A stretch of 64,000 nucleotides of DNA from Celoporthe dispersa (Eukaryota > Ascomycota > Sordariomycetes > Diaporthales > Cryphonectriaceae), in contig WAID01000007.1 of NCBI GenBank assembly GCA_016584495.1, forward strand, positions 4,078,001 to 4,142,000. Direction: 5' to 3'. This document shows, in pieces, positions 21,873-34,413 of the stretch (positions are counted from its first letter, which is position 1; each line of letters starts with the position of its first letter). Below the pieces are notes generated by a model. It saw nothing but the letters and a program-made list of their open reading frames with translations. It was not told where the DNA came from and searched no databases. The position numbers were made by a program, and so were the translations under genes.

Positions 21873-22876
21873 CTACCCTTCCACCTTTTCGAATTCCCTC
21901 TGCACACGAACCTCGCCCCTCCAGATCTCGAGGACCGTCATCAGGGGCAGGCCCAGCATCAGCAGGGTGACCGACGTAGAGAAGCTCCAGGCCTTCTCTG
22001 CGTTGTCTGCTAGGGGCGTGGATGGGTCGCCGAATGCCTGTGACGACATCAGGACTCTGACCGTCGCAGCCACGGCAACGGCGGCCATGAGGAGGATACC
22101 GGCGAGCTGTATCCACTTGAAGGCGACCTGCCTCCGTGACTGGAGGAACCAGGTCGCAGCGATGAAGACGAGGAAGTTGGCCCCTATGACAACAATGGTA
22201 CCGACGAACGAGAGGGTACGGTTTGATTCCTCCGCGGTGTCCCCTGGAGCACCGGCTACCCAGGCGCAGGCTGTGGGGTTCGTCGAGGTGGTCATGCCCT
22301 TCTGGACGACCTGGAGCATGCAGATCCCAAAGACACAGCCCAGCACGAGGTTAACGAGCATGAGGACCTGTCGCAGCCAGCGGAGGACCCTGTCGGAGTG
22401 GAAGTCGCACACGAGGACGAGCAGCGTGCTGTTGTGGACGGCAGTCGAGAGGAGGGAGACCATCCATATGATGAAGAAGTGGTAGGGCACGAGTGATGTG
22501 ATCTGGGCCAGCCCGACCGCTTGAATCCCAATGCCATAGATGATCTGTTGGTCGGACAAGGCGAAGAGGAGTTTGCGGCGAATGAGGCCCAGTGCAGGCT
22601 TATTAGAGTGCATAAAGGACTCTTGTATGATCAAGGAAAAGGCGAGGACAATCGAGAGCGCCGCTGGTATAATAAAACCCAGGATAACCTAGAATAGCAG
22701 CACAAAAGTTTTGTGAGCCGAAGATCCCAACGCAGATCATTTTACGGACACCAGACACTCAAAAGCCAAAAGAGGTCCCCGTCCGGGTCGCAAAGCTGTG
22801 GACTTACACCGACACCCGCGACACCAGCATTTGTAGCAGCTTTTTCTGGAGGTGAAGAACAATTGAGTGATGCCAT
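21873..22876 (-). CDS. Seven-transmembrane fungal membrane protein of unknown function
   Basis: Two exons: 22876-22808 (MASLNCSSPPEKAATNAGVA...) and 22688-21873, joined by a GTAAGT/CTAG intron in phase, total 294 aa. Seven hydrophobic segments: VILGFIIPAALSIVLAFSLI, IIYGIGIQAVGLAQITSLV, FFIIWMVSLLSTAVHNSTLL, LMLVNLVLGCVFGICMLQVV, FVGTIVVIGANFLVFIAATW, WIQLAGILLMAAVAVAATVR and FSTSVTLLMLGLPLMTVLEI. The SDQQIIYGIGIQ block followed by a YHFFIIWMVSLLS block resembles a family of uncharacterised ascomycete membrane proteins. A short charged C-tail (EVRVQREFEKVEG) faces one side. It is co-oriented with the HET and NLR relic genes, which is suggestive but not evidence of a shared role. Confidence 0.75.
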
Positions 22877-23971
22877 GGCCACGAGAGACAACGAGTGACA
22901 ACCGTACGACTATGAGACGACGGGGGAATGGCGAGCCGGCCGCATGCAAGAGAGGGTGAGAGAGAGAGAAAGGAGGGGTTGGTGATACTAGGGAACATAG
23001 GAGAACGATGTTGACAGGAGGGGAGAAAGGGAAAGACGTGGCGAGGGATGTGCCTTGGAGATGATATTGCTGCAGCTGCCTTTCTCTTGTCCTTCTTTCT
23101 TTTTGTTTGGCAGCGACCACACACACAAGTTGACCCACGAGCCGTTCTTTCCTAGATGAGGCAGGGAGGCAACGTACGTAGACGAAACGGCCCCTTGCAT
23201 GTTTATATGGCTGGCGAGTTTGCTCAGAGCCATGCCTCAGGGGGCGCTGAACTGGGGGGCTGTGTCTCATGTTGAATATTGGCCGCGCTTCGGCTGCCCA
23301 ATCAAGACCGCCACCCGTGGGTTGCATTAAATGCCTGCGAATCGCCACTTTATGCTGGAAATAGCCAGCGCTTAATAACCTTCATGCTTGCTTGACCCAT
23401 CAGAGTTTTTATTATACATTGTGAATGATTGAACGGGAGTGAGTGAGCTGGTAGGTGGAGCAAGGCTGGCTCGTTGGGCTTTGGACAAGGAAAATATTAT
23501 AATATTTACGACGATAGAGGAAAGCAGGGCTCGGCATAGTATAATTACAGCTGCTTCGTGTTGCCTGGCAGGCTTGGCTTGTATACTTAAAGTACTTACT
23601 CAGCCATGCGAGTTACCATATTAGTGGCAGGTATTATAAAAGGGATATAATTATTCTTTTTTGGGTTGGACATGACGAATTTAAAATTTGCTGCTACATC
23701 GTGAGGCCAAGCATCGACTTGTGTGTCGATCTTTGACTGACAGTCTACTGAAGTACTCAGTAATAATTAATCTACAGGCTGACTACACACACATTGGTGA
23801 TATGACAGAACGGCTTCCGTTGTTGACACTCCACCTAAAAAGTCACTTGTGGAAAGCAGAGAGTGCAACAAGCTGAAGAGCATCCGTGACTCAATAATAA
23901 AAAGCACAAGTCTATCTCGCTATGATTCCCAAATAAATATGCATCTAGCCCTGACCATTTACCGCTGCCCC
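22877..23971. other. Intergenic region, AT-richer segment
   Basis: No gene seen. From about 23320 to 23960 the base composition is clearly more AT-rich (for example ATATTATAATATT near 23492) than the flanking genes. Such a segment may mark old, mutated repeat DNA. Confidence 0.5.
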
Positions 23972-26501
23972 TCACACCCTCCCCAGCATCTTCCTGAACT
24001 GTCCCCTCTTCGCCGCACCGCCCTGCTGGCTGCTCATCGAGGAGTAACTCCCATAGTCCTCAATCGAGGGGCGTCCATTGGCACCTGTGTCGTGCGCGTA
24101 ATACCCGCTGTCACCGCCATGTCTGTCATCCACGCTGACCTTCTCCGGCCTGGGCGGTGGCGGCGGCGCGACTGCTGGCGGAGGGCCGACGACCGCGGCG
24201 ACGCGTTGTAGTAGTCCTCCTCGGGCTGGTATTGCGCCGTCTTCGTCTTCGGCGGCGAGGGTAGAGGCGCGGCCTCGACGATACCGTTGGCATAGCCGTT
24301 CGTCACCTGCGCAGGGGCTGGGGCAGCATGCTTCCTGGGCGGCGGTCTCGACGGGACCGGTGCCGGGGCCTGCTGCTGGGACCGCGAGCTGGGCGTCCGT
24401 CTCGGCGGGGCGTCCTCGTCCTCGTCAGATGTCTCCTCGTCCGTGGCCGCCTCGTCTGCGTACATCCTCAGCTCCTTCCTCATCGCCAGGCCCGCGCACA
24501 CGTCCTTGGCCTCCTCGATGGCCCTCTTGCGGCCCTTGAGCATGATGCGCCGCTCCCTCGTCTCCTTGTTCTCGGCGCCGATGGCCTCGACGACGTCGGT
24601 GGTCATGCTCAGGCACTTGACGCTCTCGAAGACGCTGTACATGCCCTGCAGCAGGTGGCGCTCGACGACCTGCATGATGACGTTGCGGATGAAGCTCTTG
24701 GCGGTGAGCTCGTAGTAGATGAGCATCTTCTCCAGGACCTCCTGGGCCTCGGTGTACGTGTCGCCCTCGGCCGTGGCGTCCCGCTGCCAGCGCCGCAGCT
24801 TCTCCTCGTACTCCGGGTCGTACGGCTGCACCTCGAGGTGCATGTCCTGGGTGAGCAGGTCGAGCTCCTTCTGCGCCTTGTCCATGAGCGCGCGCATCTG
24901 CGGGTCCAGGAAGTGGCGGCGGAGCGGCTCGCGCATGCGCCGCGGCCAGGCGTAGTCGATGAGCTCCGACAGGAACTCGTTGCACACCACGCCCAGGTTG
25001 TCTTTGTGCTCCTGCGCCAGCTTGGGCCAGTACTCGCTGTAGCTCTGGAACAGCATGTACACGGCGCGCGGCTTGGCGTCACCGGGGAACTCGGACCCGC
25101 GGATCTGCCTAAGGAGCATCTGCACCTCGGACCGTACGTAGCTCTGCTTCTGCGCCTCCGTGCTGGTGAGCTGCTCGGCGCCGCCCGCGCTGGGCCCGCC
25201 GGACGCGAAGCCGAACTTCCGCCCGTGCTGCCTGATGCGCTGCGAGAACATGTCGTTCTCTCGGCGGCGCGCGCGCGCAGGTTCTGGGCCGGGGTTCCCC
25301 TCGGGTCGGCCGTCGACCGGAAGAAAGTCTTGCCGGGAGGGTTCTTGTAGAAGCCGTACACGGCGGGGATGACGAGCTCCTTGGACGCGCTGAAGAGCTC
25401 GACGAGTTCTATCCGCATCTCCTCGGGCGTGTCGCGGCCCTCGCCCATGCTCTTGAGCTCGGCGTCCGTCTCGTCCAGCGCCGTCTGGATCTGGCGGCGC
25501 AGGGTCTTGACGTGCCGGCCGATGTGCCGCTGCAGCTGCGCGCTGAGCTTGGCCTTCAGCGCGTCGGCGCCGCACATCTCAGACGGCAGCGACCGCCACT
25601 TCCCACGGCCAAAGAACTCCTCCTCGCGCTGCCTGCGCTCGCGGGATGTGGGCCAGGGCTGGCCCTGCTCCCGGGGGCCGGGGTTGAGCAGGACGTACCA
25701 GCCCAGCTTGAACACGTTCGCCTTGTCCCTGTTGTTGACGAGATCGATAAACTTGTCCTCCAGGCCGATGGACTCGGTCAGGTCCGGCTTGGTGAGCACG
25801 CCGATAGTCCGAGCCCCCGTCGGGTCGAAGGCGCGCGCCTTGGTGAGGATGGGCGCCTGCACGTAGTCCGTGTTGCCGCCCACGACGGCCAGGACGATGG
25901 TCCGCGAGCTCTTCATGTAGCGGTCGCACAGCGACTCGATCGTCCTGATGTCGTCGAGAGACTGGTCGTTGTTGGCGTTCTTGACCAGGCCGGGCAGGTC
26001 CACCAGCGTGAGCAGGGGCAGGTCGGGCCCTCTCTTCTCGACGACGAGGATGTCCCGGGCGGCGAAACGGCCCGGTATGTTCTTGGGCGCGATGAGGTCG
26101 ACAGCATAGCGCATCAGGTGCTCAAAGGACATGTCCTGCGTGACATTGCCGCCGAAGCTGCGCAGCGCCTCCTGGGCCTTGAGGTCCCGGTTCTTGTCTG
26201 GAATGATCGAGACCTTGAGGCTGGTCTCCGGTGCCCGTCGCAGCCGGATCTCCGTCGCGAACCTCGTACATGCGCCGGCATCCCGGGGGAAGGGCGTGCC
26301 TGTTATGGCCTCGAGGACGGAGCTCTTGCCTGCAGACTGGTCGCCCACGACGCAGATCTGAGGCAGCTTGACGTTGTCGAGCTGGGCGAACTGCAGCTTG
26401 TCGATGAGCTCGAGGAGGCCGCGCTGCTCGTCGGCGAGGCCCTGCGTGTCCAACGCAGAGTCTATAGAGTGGCTGTGGTCCATTTTGCCCACCGAGACCA
26501 T
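23972..26501 (-). CDS. Dynamin-family GTPase (Mx/Vps1-like), two one-base frame breaks
   Basis: Large GTPase of the dynamin superfamily. G motifs: GDQSAGKSSV (G1), LTLVDLPGLV (G3), IGVLTKPDL (G4); also ITGTPFPRDAGACTRFATEI. Stalk and GED-type helices follow (EEMRIELVELFSASKELVIP, YYELTAKSFIRNVIMQVVER). A Pro/Ser-rich tail is last. ATG at 26501 (AGAAGAATGG); 26483 is an alternative. The GTPase frame runs to about 25265 and then garbles inside a GC repeat (25256-25272); coding resumes as ENDMFSQRIRQHGRKFGFAS. A second break near 24183-24190 switches to a frame reading RPEKVSVDDRHGGDSGYYAH and ending GQFRKMLGRV at stop 23972. Supplying one base at each point yields 2,532 nt (843 aa). No PH domain or TM segment is seen. 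Likely in membrane remodelling; the exact branch is uncertain. Confidence 0.83.
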
Positions 26502-28106
26502 TCTTCTTCCCAAGAGCTTTGGGAAGGATGATATTCGGGTGCTGATGAATAGGTAAAGGAGGAGGAGGAAAGACGAGAGAAGTAGGGGGTGTAAGACGAG
26601 TCGCACAGAAGTCAGACACGGAGGGGGGAGAGGGATTGGTTTTATGGCGTCCCCAGGAGAGACAGCGCCACTTGTGCCACGTGTGGAGAGGTGCACAAGA
26701 AAGGATAGATGGGTGAAAACAGATCCGATATGGAGCTTTGGCCGCAGCTGGGTCGGAGAGGGCGGTGGTGGTAAAATAGGTAAGATATGGAGGGGCCCGC
26801 TTGAGGCCTAATGACGGAGAGCTCGGAATGACGGAGTGAGGCCAACGGCTACTGCTCCTTCACGTGAAAGTTACTGCAGCAGCACTTACATTGTGAGCGC
26901 GGCTGCAGGAAAGCGCCCTGCAGAAGAGCGCTGAAGGTGCTGTCAGAAAGTCTGGGCGCGCAGTCGTCGTAAGCATCCCAGTCCAGGGTCGCCACCTTGA
27001 GGGCTGTGCCTAGAGCTAGTGCCACCTGCACCACTCAACAGGCTCCCTCACTCTTGAGGAGGCGATTATCTAGACGGCGCGGTGCTGTTGCGCCAGATGG
27101 GGCCTTGCAGGTTACGGGTTCTAGCTAACAGGAAGAGTCCCAGAGGGAAAAGGTGGGAAGCATCCTTACCATTCCAGGCTGCCTGCATTGCTTTGGATGA
27201 GGTGGCAGCCGTGACAATCCCGTACTCGATGTTTCTGCAAGGCATGACCGCACACAGAGAACACAGAGACACGTAGGATTCCATGTAGAAGCGCTGCCTA
27301 GAACTCAAACGCCAGCAGCAGATGATGATGATGATGACGACGACAACAACGACGATGATTGATGGATGGATTCACGAAAGGTGACGAGGCGTGTTGCGTT
27401 GCACATAAGACGGCGTCTCTCATCGCCCAGGTGGCCCAGCCAAGCTCGTCTTGGAGCGTATCTTGGCAGTATTCCGTGTGGCCCCGTGGTCCGTTGGGCA
27501 AAACTAGAGCACCAGGCTGCTGTGAGACATAAAGGGCCAGGCCTTGCACGCGATTTTGTTGGAAAACCAGAAGAATGATCTGTTGCTGCTGCAGCGGCCA
27601 GAAGGCAAGCAGGAAAGAACCGAGGAAAGCCTCCAAGTGGCTGTGCCGTGGCTTGTGAATGATGTGGCGGTGAGCATGTCTACTGTCGACTGCGAGCAAG
27701 GATACCCCACCTGCCCACCTGTTGTTTCACTGCAGCTTTGCCATCAACCAGTCATGCCGATGCACCATGCAACAAGGGTCGTGACTGCAGGGACCAGGAT
27801 GTCAGCTGCTCTTTGGGACGTCATCACCCGGGACCCGCATCAATGCAGGAAGCAGCAGTGTGGGATTTGCTGAAGACACTCGGCGACTCGGGTTCTTTTT
27901 TTTTGTGCTCTATTGTCATTGTTTTAGCAGCTGTCTGCAGGCTCTCGAGGAGTATGTTGCTGTCGATGACAATGACCATGTCAATGTTTTCTTGTTGTTG
28001 AGGTGAATCTTTGTGTGGACACGCTGTGTGGCCATCATCATCATCATCATCATCATCACCACCACTGGAGAACCCCGCTGGCTCGAGGTGGTCATCAGCT
28101 GTGGCC
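26502..28106. other. Divergent intergenic region, dynamin-like / CSC1
   Basis: No supported gene. Both flanking promoters should lie here. GAT/GAC-rich microsatellite-like sequence lies at about 27322-27362 and a (CAT)n tract at 28033-28056, just before the CSC1 start. Confidence 0.55.
28033..28056. repeat. (CAT)n trinucleotide repeat
   Basis: Eight consecutive CAT units about 50 bp upstream of the chosen CSC1 start codon. Confidence 0.95.
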
Positions 28107-31040
28107 ATGGACATGGACATGTTGGATGGTGGCAAGGGGAAGAAGGGCTGCAACAGTGACGGCAGCGAGTTTATCCAGCCAGGAGAGAAGGACACCCAGG
28201 TGCAGCTGGTCATCTCGCTGGCACTGGGGCTGACTGCCTTTCTGTCCTTCTGTGTAGGTTCAGGTCCATGGCCTCCTCCTCTGCCTCCCCCTCCTCTTTG
28301 GGTGCAAAGCTCAAGGCTTTGTATCGGTGCTGATGGCTGGCATGGTATGATGCCTCACACATGTGCAGATATTACGACCAAGATGGAAGAGCCTCTATGC
28401 AGCCAGGAAACGCCAGCTCACCCCGTCCTCCATCAAGCTGCCTCCTCTCCCTGACAGCTTCTTTGGCTGGATGCCTGCGCTGTACAGGGTCACTGAGGAG
28501 CAGGTGCTGGCATCAGCTGGCCTGGATGCTTTTGTGGTATGTCCTCTCTCTCTCTCTCTTTCTCTCTCTCTGTGGAGAGGTCGGGCATCTTGAACGAGCA
28601 TCTTGAACGGGCATCTATGGGAACTAGATTTCCACAATAACATGACCGACCGACTGACCGACTCCAGTTCCTCGCCTTCTTCAAACTATCCATCAAGCTA
28701 TTTGCCGTCCTCTTTTTCTTCGCCGCCGTCGTCCTCGAGCCCATCAACCGAAGATACATCCCCGACGAGTCCGACCTCCCCGTCCCCGACCCCGAAGATC
28801 CTGATCGCGACAACACGTGGAACTACGACATGGGCTTCCTGTGGGCGTACCTGGTCTTCACGTACTTCTTCACCCTCCTGACCATCCACCTTACCGACAA
28901 GGAGACCTTCAAGATCATCCGCATCCGCCAGGACTACCTCGGCACCCAGTCCACCATCACCGACAGGACCTTCCGGCTCTCTGGCATGCCCGTCGAGCTG
29001 CGCGCCGAGGACAAGATTAAGGAGCTTGTCGAGAGGCTGGAGATCGGCAACGTCGAGAGCGTCACCCTCTGCCGCAACTGGAGGGAGCTGGACGACCTCG
29101 TCACCGAGAGGGCCGGTATACTGCGCAAGCTCGAGGAGGCCTGGAGCGTCTACCTCGGCCAGAAGGCCAGGGGCTGCCTCGACGACCGGCACCACCAGGT
29201 CGGCACTACCTTGGCTGCGGCAGGGGACAACAACGACGGCGAGGAGGCGGTGGTGGACGAGGAGGCCGGGACCACCGACCGCCTGCTGACCTCGGGGGTG
29301 CACCAGTGGGTGGATCGGCCCCGGCCACAGACGCGCATCTGGTACGGCCTGCTACGCCTGCGCTACAAGAAGACAGACGCCATCGACTACTACGAGGAGA
29401 AGCTGCGCAGGATCGACGAGAGGATCCGCGCTGCGAGGAAGAAGGACTACGAGCCTGTGGACCAGGCCTTCGTGACCATGGACTCAATCGCCGCCTGTCA
29501 GATGGCCACACAGGCGCTCATTGACCCGCGGCCCGGTCAGCTCCTCACCAAGCAGGCCCCAGCACCCACCGATGTGGTTTGGCACAACACATACGCATCA
29601 CGCAACAGCCGGCGCGTCAGGGCCTGGACCATCACCATCTTCATCACCATCCTCTCGGTCGTCTGGCTGGTCCCCGTCGCTGCCTTCGCCGGCCTCCTCT
29701 CGCTGTGCACCATCGGAAAGATCTTCCCGGACCTGGCCGACTTCCTCAACGACCACGGGATCATCAAGGCCCTCGTGCAGACCGGCCTGCCCACCGCCGT
29801 CGTATCCCTGCTCAACGTCGCGGTCCCCTTCGCGTACGACTACCTCTCCAACCAGCAGGGCATGCTCTCCCAAGGCGACGTCGAGCTCTCCATCGTGTCA
29901 AAGAACTTCTTCTTCACCTTCTTCAACATCTTCCTCGTCTTTACCATTTTCGGCACCGCCGCACAGATCTGGACCGTCATCAAAAACTCCTTCCACGATA
30001 CCATCTACATTGCCCGCCAGCTCGCCACCCAGATCCAGAACCTCAACGTCTTTTACCTCAACTTTATCATGCTGCAGGGGCTGGGCCTCTTCCCCTTCCG
30101 CCTGCTGGAGTTCGGCGCCGTCAGCCTCTACCCCATCAATCGCCTAGGTGCAAAGACGCCACGCGACTTTGCGACCATCACCGTCCCGCCCACCTTCAGC
30201 TACGGCTTCTACCTCCCTACCGCGCTCCTGGTCTTCATCCTCTGCCTTGTCTACTCCGTCCTGCCCCGTGGGTACGTCGTTCTCGCCGTCGGCGTGGTGT
30301 ACTTCGTCCTGGGCTACTTCACCTACAAGTACCAGCTCCTCTATGCCATGGAGCAGCCGCAGCATGCTACGGGCGGTGCGTGGCGGATCATCTGTTACCG
30401 GATCGTACTGGGCCTCGTCGTGTTCCAGGTCACAATGGCGGGCTACCTCGTCCTGCAGCAAGCCTTCTTCGCCGCCACCCTCGTCACCCCCTTGCTCATG
30501 GGCACCGTCTGGTACAGCTACGCCTGGAAGCGCAAGTTTGAGCCGCTCACCAACTACATCGCCCTGCGCTCCATCCGCCGCAATCCCGAGCGCGGTGGCA
30601 GCGGCAGCGTGAGCCCCGGCGAGGAACCAAGTGGCAGCGCCAACATCGTCCACGACGAGATCTTTGGCGGGCCCGGCCGCCAGCCCATCGAGGCCCTCCG
30701 GCGCAGGAGGAGCACGGTCGATGAGGACCGCGAGAAGGGCGCGCGGTTCATCCACCCCAGCCTCACTGTGCCGCTCGAACAGCCTTGGATCTACACCGAC
30801 CCGCCACCGCTCCTGGCGAGAGACTCGCTGGCAGGCGAGGGCGGCACGGAAGGCTTCTACCAGTATGAGCCGGGCCAGGGGGGCATCATCAACGGTGCAG
30901 GCGACAGGGGCGATATCAATGGGATCGGGGATAGCAGTAATGACGGGCTTCGGGCCCCGGTCCCGGGCGTGAGTAGTAACTCCAGCTCGTTCAGCCTGGG
31001 CGATACCCACATCTGGAGGCAGAGGGATGACACGGCCTGA
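28107..31040 (+). CDS. CSC1/OSCA-family calcium-permeable stress-gated cation channel
   Basis: Three exons, all phase 0: 28107-28253, 28369-28536, 28668-31040 (895 aa). Introns are GTAGGT/GCAG and GTATGT/CCAG. The start is MDMDMLDGGKGKK, followed by the first TM helix (VQLVISLALGLTAFLSFC) and the family motif ILRPRWKSLYAARKR. RSN1-type N-terminal TM block: FLAFFKLSIKLFAVLFFFAA and MGFLWAYLVFTYFFTLLTIH. The cytosolic PHM7-like domain has RTFRLSGMPVELRAEDKIKE and a degenerate RRM-like fold. The pore/TM block includes SRRVRAWTITIFITILSVVW, LNFIMLQGLGLFPFRLLEFG and PPTFSYGFYLPTALLVFILC. The C-tail is Gly/Ser-rich and cytosolic. Homologues (yeast Csc1, plant OSCA) are hyperosmolality- or stretch-gated; the present protein is inferred to act likewise at a plasma or internal membrane. 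An alternative upstream in-frame start would translate the CAT repeat and is unlikely. Confidence 0.9.
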
Positions 31041-31772
31041 TCCTCCGCCTGCTCCAGGTGATGGTCTTACTTGACACCCATTCCAGTTCACAAGAGCGAG
31101 CGGTGTCATTATTTCTTATTCTGTCGACAATCAGGAGAGCCCAAGGATGGTGGAGGGGGTCGTTGAAAATGGTGCACCCTCATTCCATCTCAAGAGGTGG
31201 CACCGAGGGGGCCGAGCTCCGCAGCATACGGGCTCGGGAGAGACAAATTAGCCCGTTACATTGCGTTTTATTGCTGTTCATCCAGACTTTGATACCAAGT
31301 TGGGGGGGGGGGAGGGGGAGGGCCAGCAATGTAGCATACCTCAGCCCGAGCATAGACTAGTAATTGAATTCGAGAAGACGAAATGAATAATAGTAGTAGT
31401 TCTTGCAGAGATGTGACTTGGAGGTCACCACTTGCTTTCATCAAGATTTGATCAGTAGCAATAACGAAAGAGAGCAACGCGAGTAGACAGAGCGTGGCCG
31501 TCAGCCACCTGGTAATCGGCATAGGCGATCATGCCCACAGATAGTCCATCCTGGGGCCATTCCATATGGAGGCTTCAGGACCAGACCAGATCCCATATTT
31601 TCATATCCGTCCAATCGTTATTCTCGACTCACGGAGTACTTAATCGCTGGATTATCTGGATATTCTTGCCTGCCAAAATGATGATCGGTCAGATGCTAGC
31701 AGTGGAATCAACCGCTCAAGGCAGCATCACCAATCTTTCATACTGTCATCGTCAGATACCATGTTACCATTC
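31041..31772. other. Convergent intergenic region, CSC1 / MSH4
   Basis: No gene. It includes a G-rich run at about 31300-31322. Both flanking genes terminate here. Confidence 0.6.
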
Positions 31773-34411
31773 TCAGCTGCCTCCCCCTCGCCGCTCTCCA
31801 TTGGAGTCATACGCTGGGCTGTCTTCCGGTGCAATCTGCGGTCCCTCATTCTCAATCGCCTCCATGCGAGCAATGAACTCGCTCTGCAGTCGGCGCAGGT
31901 AGCTCCGAAGCGTCCCACCGTCCATGTCGCTGTCATGAGCTTGCTGCAGTGTTTCACGGACGTTTAAGATCAACTTTCTACGCCGCGCCAGCTTCCGCGA
32001 CTCAGAGCTCTGTTTCTTGGCCTCAGCTGTCTCCCTGAGGGAATTGCTGGTTTTCTCGGCGACATCAAGGAAGTGCTGAGGGAACCCGATGGCTCTGGCA
32101 AGATTGATGCCGTAGTTCTCCTCCTTGGCAGGACCGGCACCTACCTTGTACAGCATTGTCATCTTGGGAACGTCGTCGTCCGCAATCGTGGTCTCAGTCG
32201 CAAGGTGCAGGTTGAGGACACCAGGTCGATCCGCCAGAAGCTGGGCGAGCTCGGTGAAATGCGTAGCAAAGAAGACCAACGCATTGCTCTGTATCAAGGC
32301 TTCGGCCATGGCTATTGCGATCGCTAGACCATCTCGGGTGCTGGTTCCGCGCCCGAGCTCGTCAATAATGGCAAGGCTCTTTCCATTGATGTTGCGGATA
32401 ATGAAGGCCATCTCCCGCATCTCAACCGAGAAGGTCGACATATTGGATTCGATACTGTCATCTGTGGATGTTCGGGAAAACAGGCTGTGGATAATAGTGA
32501 AGCATGCGTACTGGGCCGGCACGAAGCAGCCGATCTGCGCCATGACCTGCAGCAGTGCGACGCCTCGAATGTACGTGCTCTTACCGCTCATATTGCAGCC
32601 TGTAACGATCTGAAAAGCATGCTGCTTCGAGGCGTAGTACTCATTCGAGATGAACTTGTCAAGTGACTAAGCACGCGCTCTCATCAGATACGGCGACATG
32701 TTGTTCGGAAGGACGATCCCGCACTTACTGCGTCAAGGATGGGATGGCGACCTGATTTCAGGGCCAGTGCGTCCTTCATCTCTGGCCTGACGTAGTCTCG
32801 GGTTGTGACTGTCTGCCCGAAAGATGCCAGCATGTCAAGAAGCGCAACACTCTCGCAGATGCGGAAGAGAGCAGGTATATCGGCTCTGATGGACTCGAGC
32901 AGCTGCTCCACCACCTTGTCACTCTGCATTGTGATTTCATTGACAGAATCAGTCATGCGCTGGTTGAGCTGTACCATCCGCAGCGTCTGACATTCGAGAA
33001 AATCTTTCTTCCGAGAACAGTGGATGAGCTCGCCCGGGATCACGCCGTTCTCAAAATCAGAAAAGCGAAAGCGCAGCCAGAACTTGCGTGTGGCCTCAAA
33101 CTTGACGTCGGCCGCTAGATTCAGCTGAGTATTGAGCTTCTCGACGTGCTCATACAGATCGCCAGTTATGTCCTTAAGTGTCGCCCTGGCGACGTCGAGC
33201 ATCCCGTTGATATTAGCCCTGACAGCGTAGCATCGCTGATTCCGAAGATCGAGAGGCTTCGTGCTGTAGGTAACGTCATGGTTGATGACCTCCAAGACTC
33301 GCTCCAGGATGGGATTGGTTATCTCAGGCCTGCAGTGGTCGCGGATCTTAACGAGAAGAGCGCAGCGAGCATCCTCCAAGGACTCGACCAGTGGTGAAAC
33401 AGCCATGATGAATTTCTTGATCATCAAGACGTCATTGATGGCTTGCTCGCTTGCAGCCAGAGACGGCTCCGCGGGAAGAACAATGATCTTGGTGAGGAGT
33501 TTCTCGATATCACCAAATTCCTTGAGTGTCTTGCGGACTTGGAAAAACATATCTTCTTTCGTGCAGAGCTCGTTAAGAGCATCAAGCCGAGATGTCAACA
33601 CCTGAGGCTGTGTAGATGGCTGGAGGATGTTGCTGCGCAGCATTCTCGATCCCATGGGTGTCAAGGTCTGATTCAGCATTCCGAAGAGACAGGCTCTGGA
33701 TGATGGGCTGTGAATATTCTGTATGAGCTCCAGAGCCCGGATCGTGGGGAGACTGATCATCATGGACTCCTCAGATGGTTGGTATTTGATCCTGAGGGAG
33801 TTATGCGCAATGCGGATGGAGAATTCGAGTTCCAGATATTGTATGGCCTGGTGATTTCCATGAAGTTAGTAACGACCTGAGCGGGTATTTGCTGATTCAA
33901 CAAGACACACCGCTGAAAATGAGCAGATGGAATAGAAGTTGCCTTCAATGGCAACTTTGATGGCCTCAACATCATCCTTGAACGCAAGGGTCTGGATGAG
34001 ATCCAATCCTATGTTCTCTGACCAGTACTTTCTGCTCAACGGGAAAGTTGGCACGTCCGGCAGCTCTTCTTCGATCAGGGAATACAAGCTGCTCTTTGGG
34101 TTGGGAGGACACGCGGTAGAGACGATGAGGATGCGGCTGGGCTCGAAAATGGTCAATTTATGGATCGTCTTAACGTAGGACTGGTTGTCGCAGATCTGAC
34201 TGAGAACGGCCTCTCCCGTGGAAGCGTTGATGAAGGCGAGGCCGACCGAGGGGGCGACACCCCGTGCCTCGCTGACAGCACATATAACCTGGTGACCCTC
34301 ACTGCCTCCAATGGTGGAGGCGGCTCGCGACCGGCGACCGCTTGCCGTGCTCGTCACAGTGCTGTAGGCTGGGGTCCCCATCCGGCTTGGGCCTGGGGTC
34401 ACTGAGGGCAT
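31773..34411 (-). CDS. MSH4: MutS homologue 4 (meiotic crossover protein)
   Basis: Three exons: 34411-33911, 33847-32729, 32666-31773 (837 aa), all joined in phase 0 (introns GTGTGT/CCAG and GTAAGT/TTAG, 62-63 nt). Msh4 pairs with Msh5 to stabilise Holliday junctions for interfering crossovers. Exon 1 reads SEARGVAPSVGLAFINASTG and FEPSRILIVSTACPPNPKSS, typical of Msh4. The MutS III/IV core has ACLFGMLNQTLTPMGSRMLR and SGRHPILDA. ATPase: Walker A GCNMSGKST at about 563-570, TDDSIESNMSTFSVEMREMA, Walker B LAIIDELGRGTSTRDGLAIA and FFATHFTELAQLL. The N-terminal mismatch-recognition domain (Phe-X-Glu) is absent, as expected for Msh4. The frame is fully intact. ATG 34411 starts MPSVTPGPSRMG and lies 2 nt after the stop of a possible upstream ORF. 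Confidence 0.93.
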
Positions 34412-34413
34412 GA

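Noticed and set aside
24328..26531. Two 340-codon plus-strand open frames (24328-25350 and 25512-26531)
   Set aside because: Antisense to the dynamin-like gene; Leu/Val/Arg-rich shadow translations.
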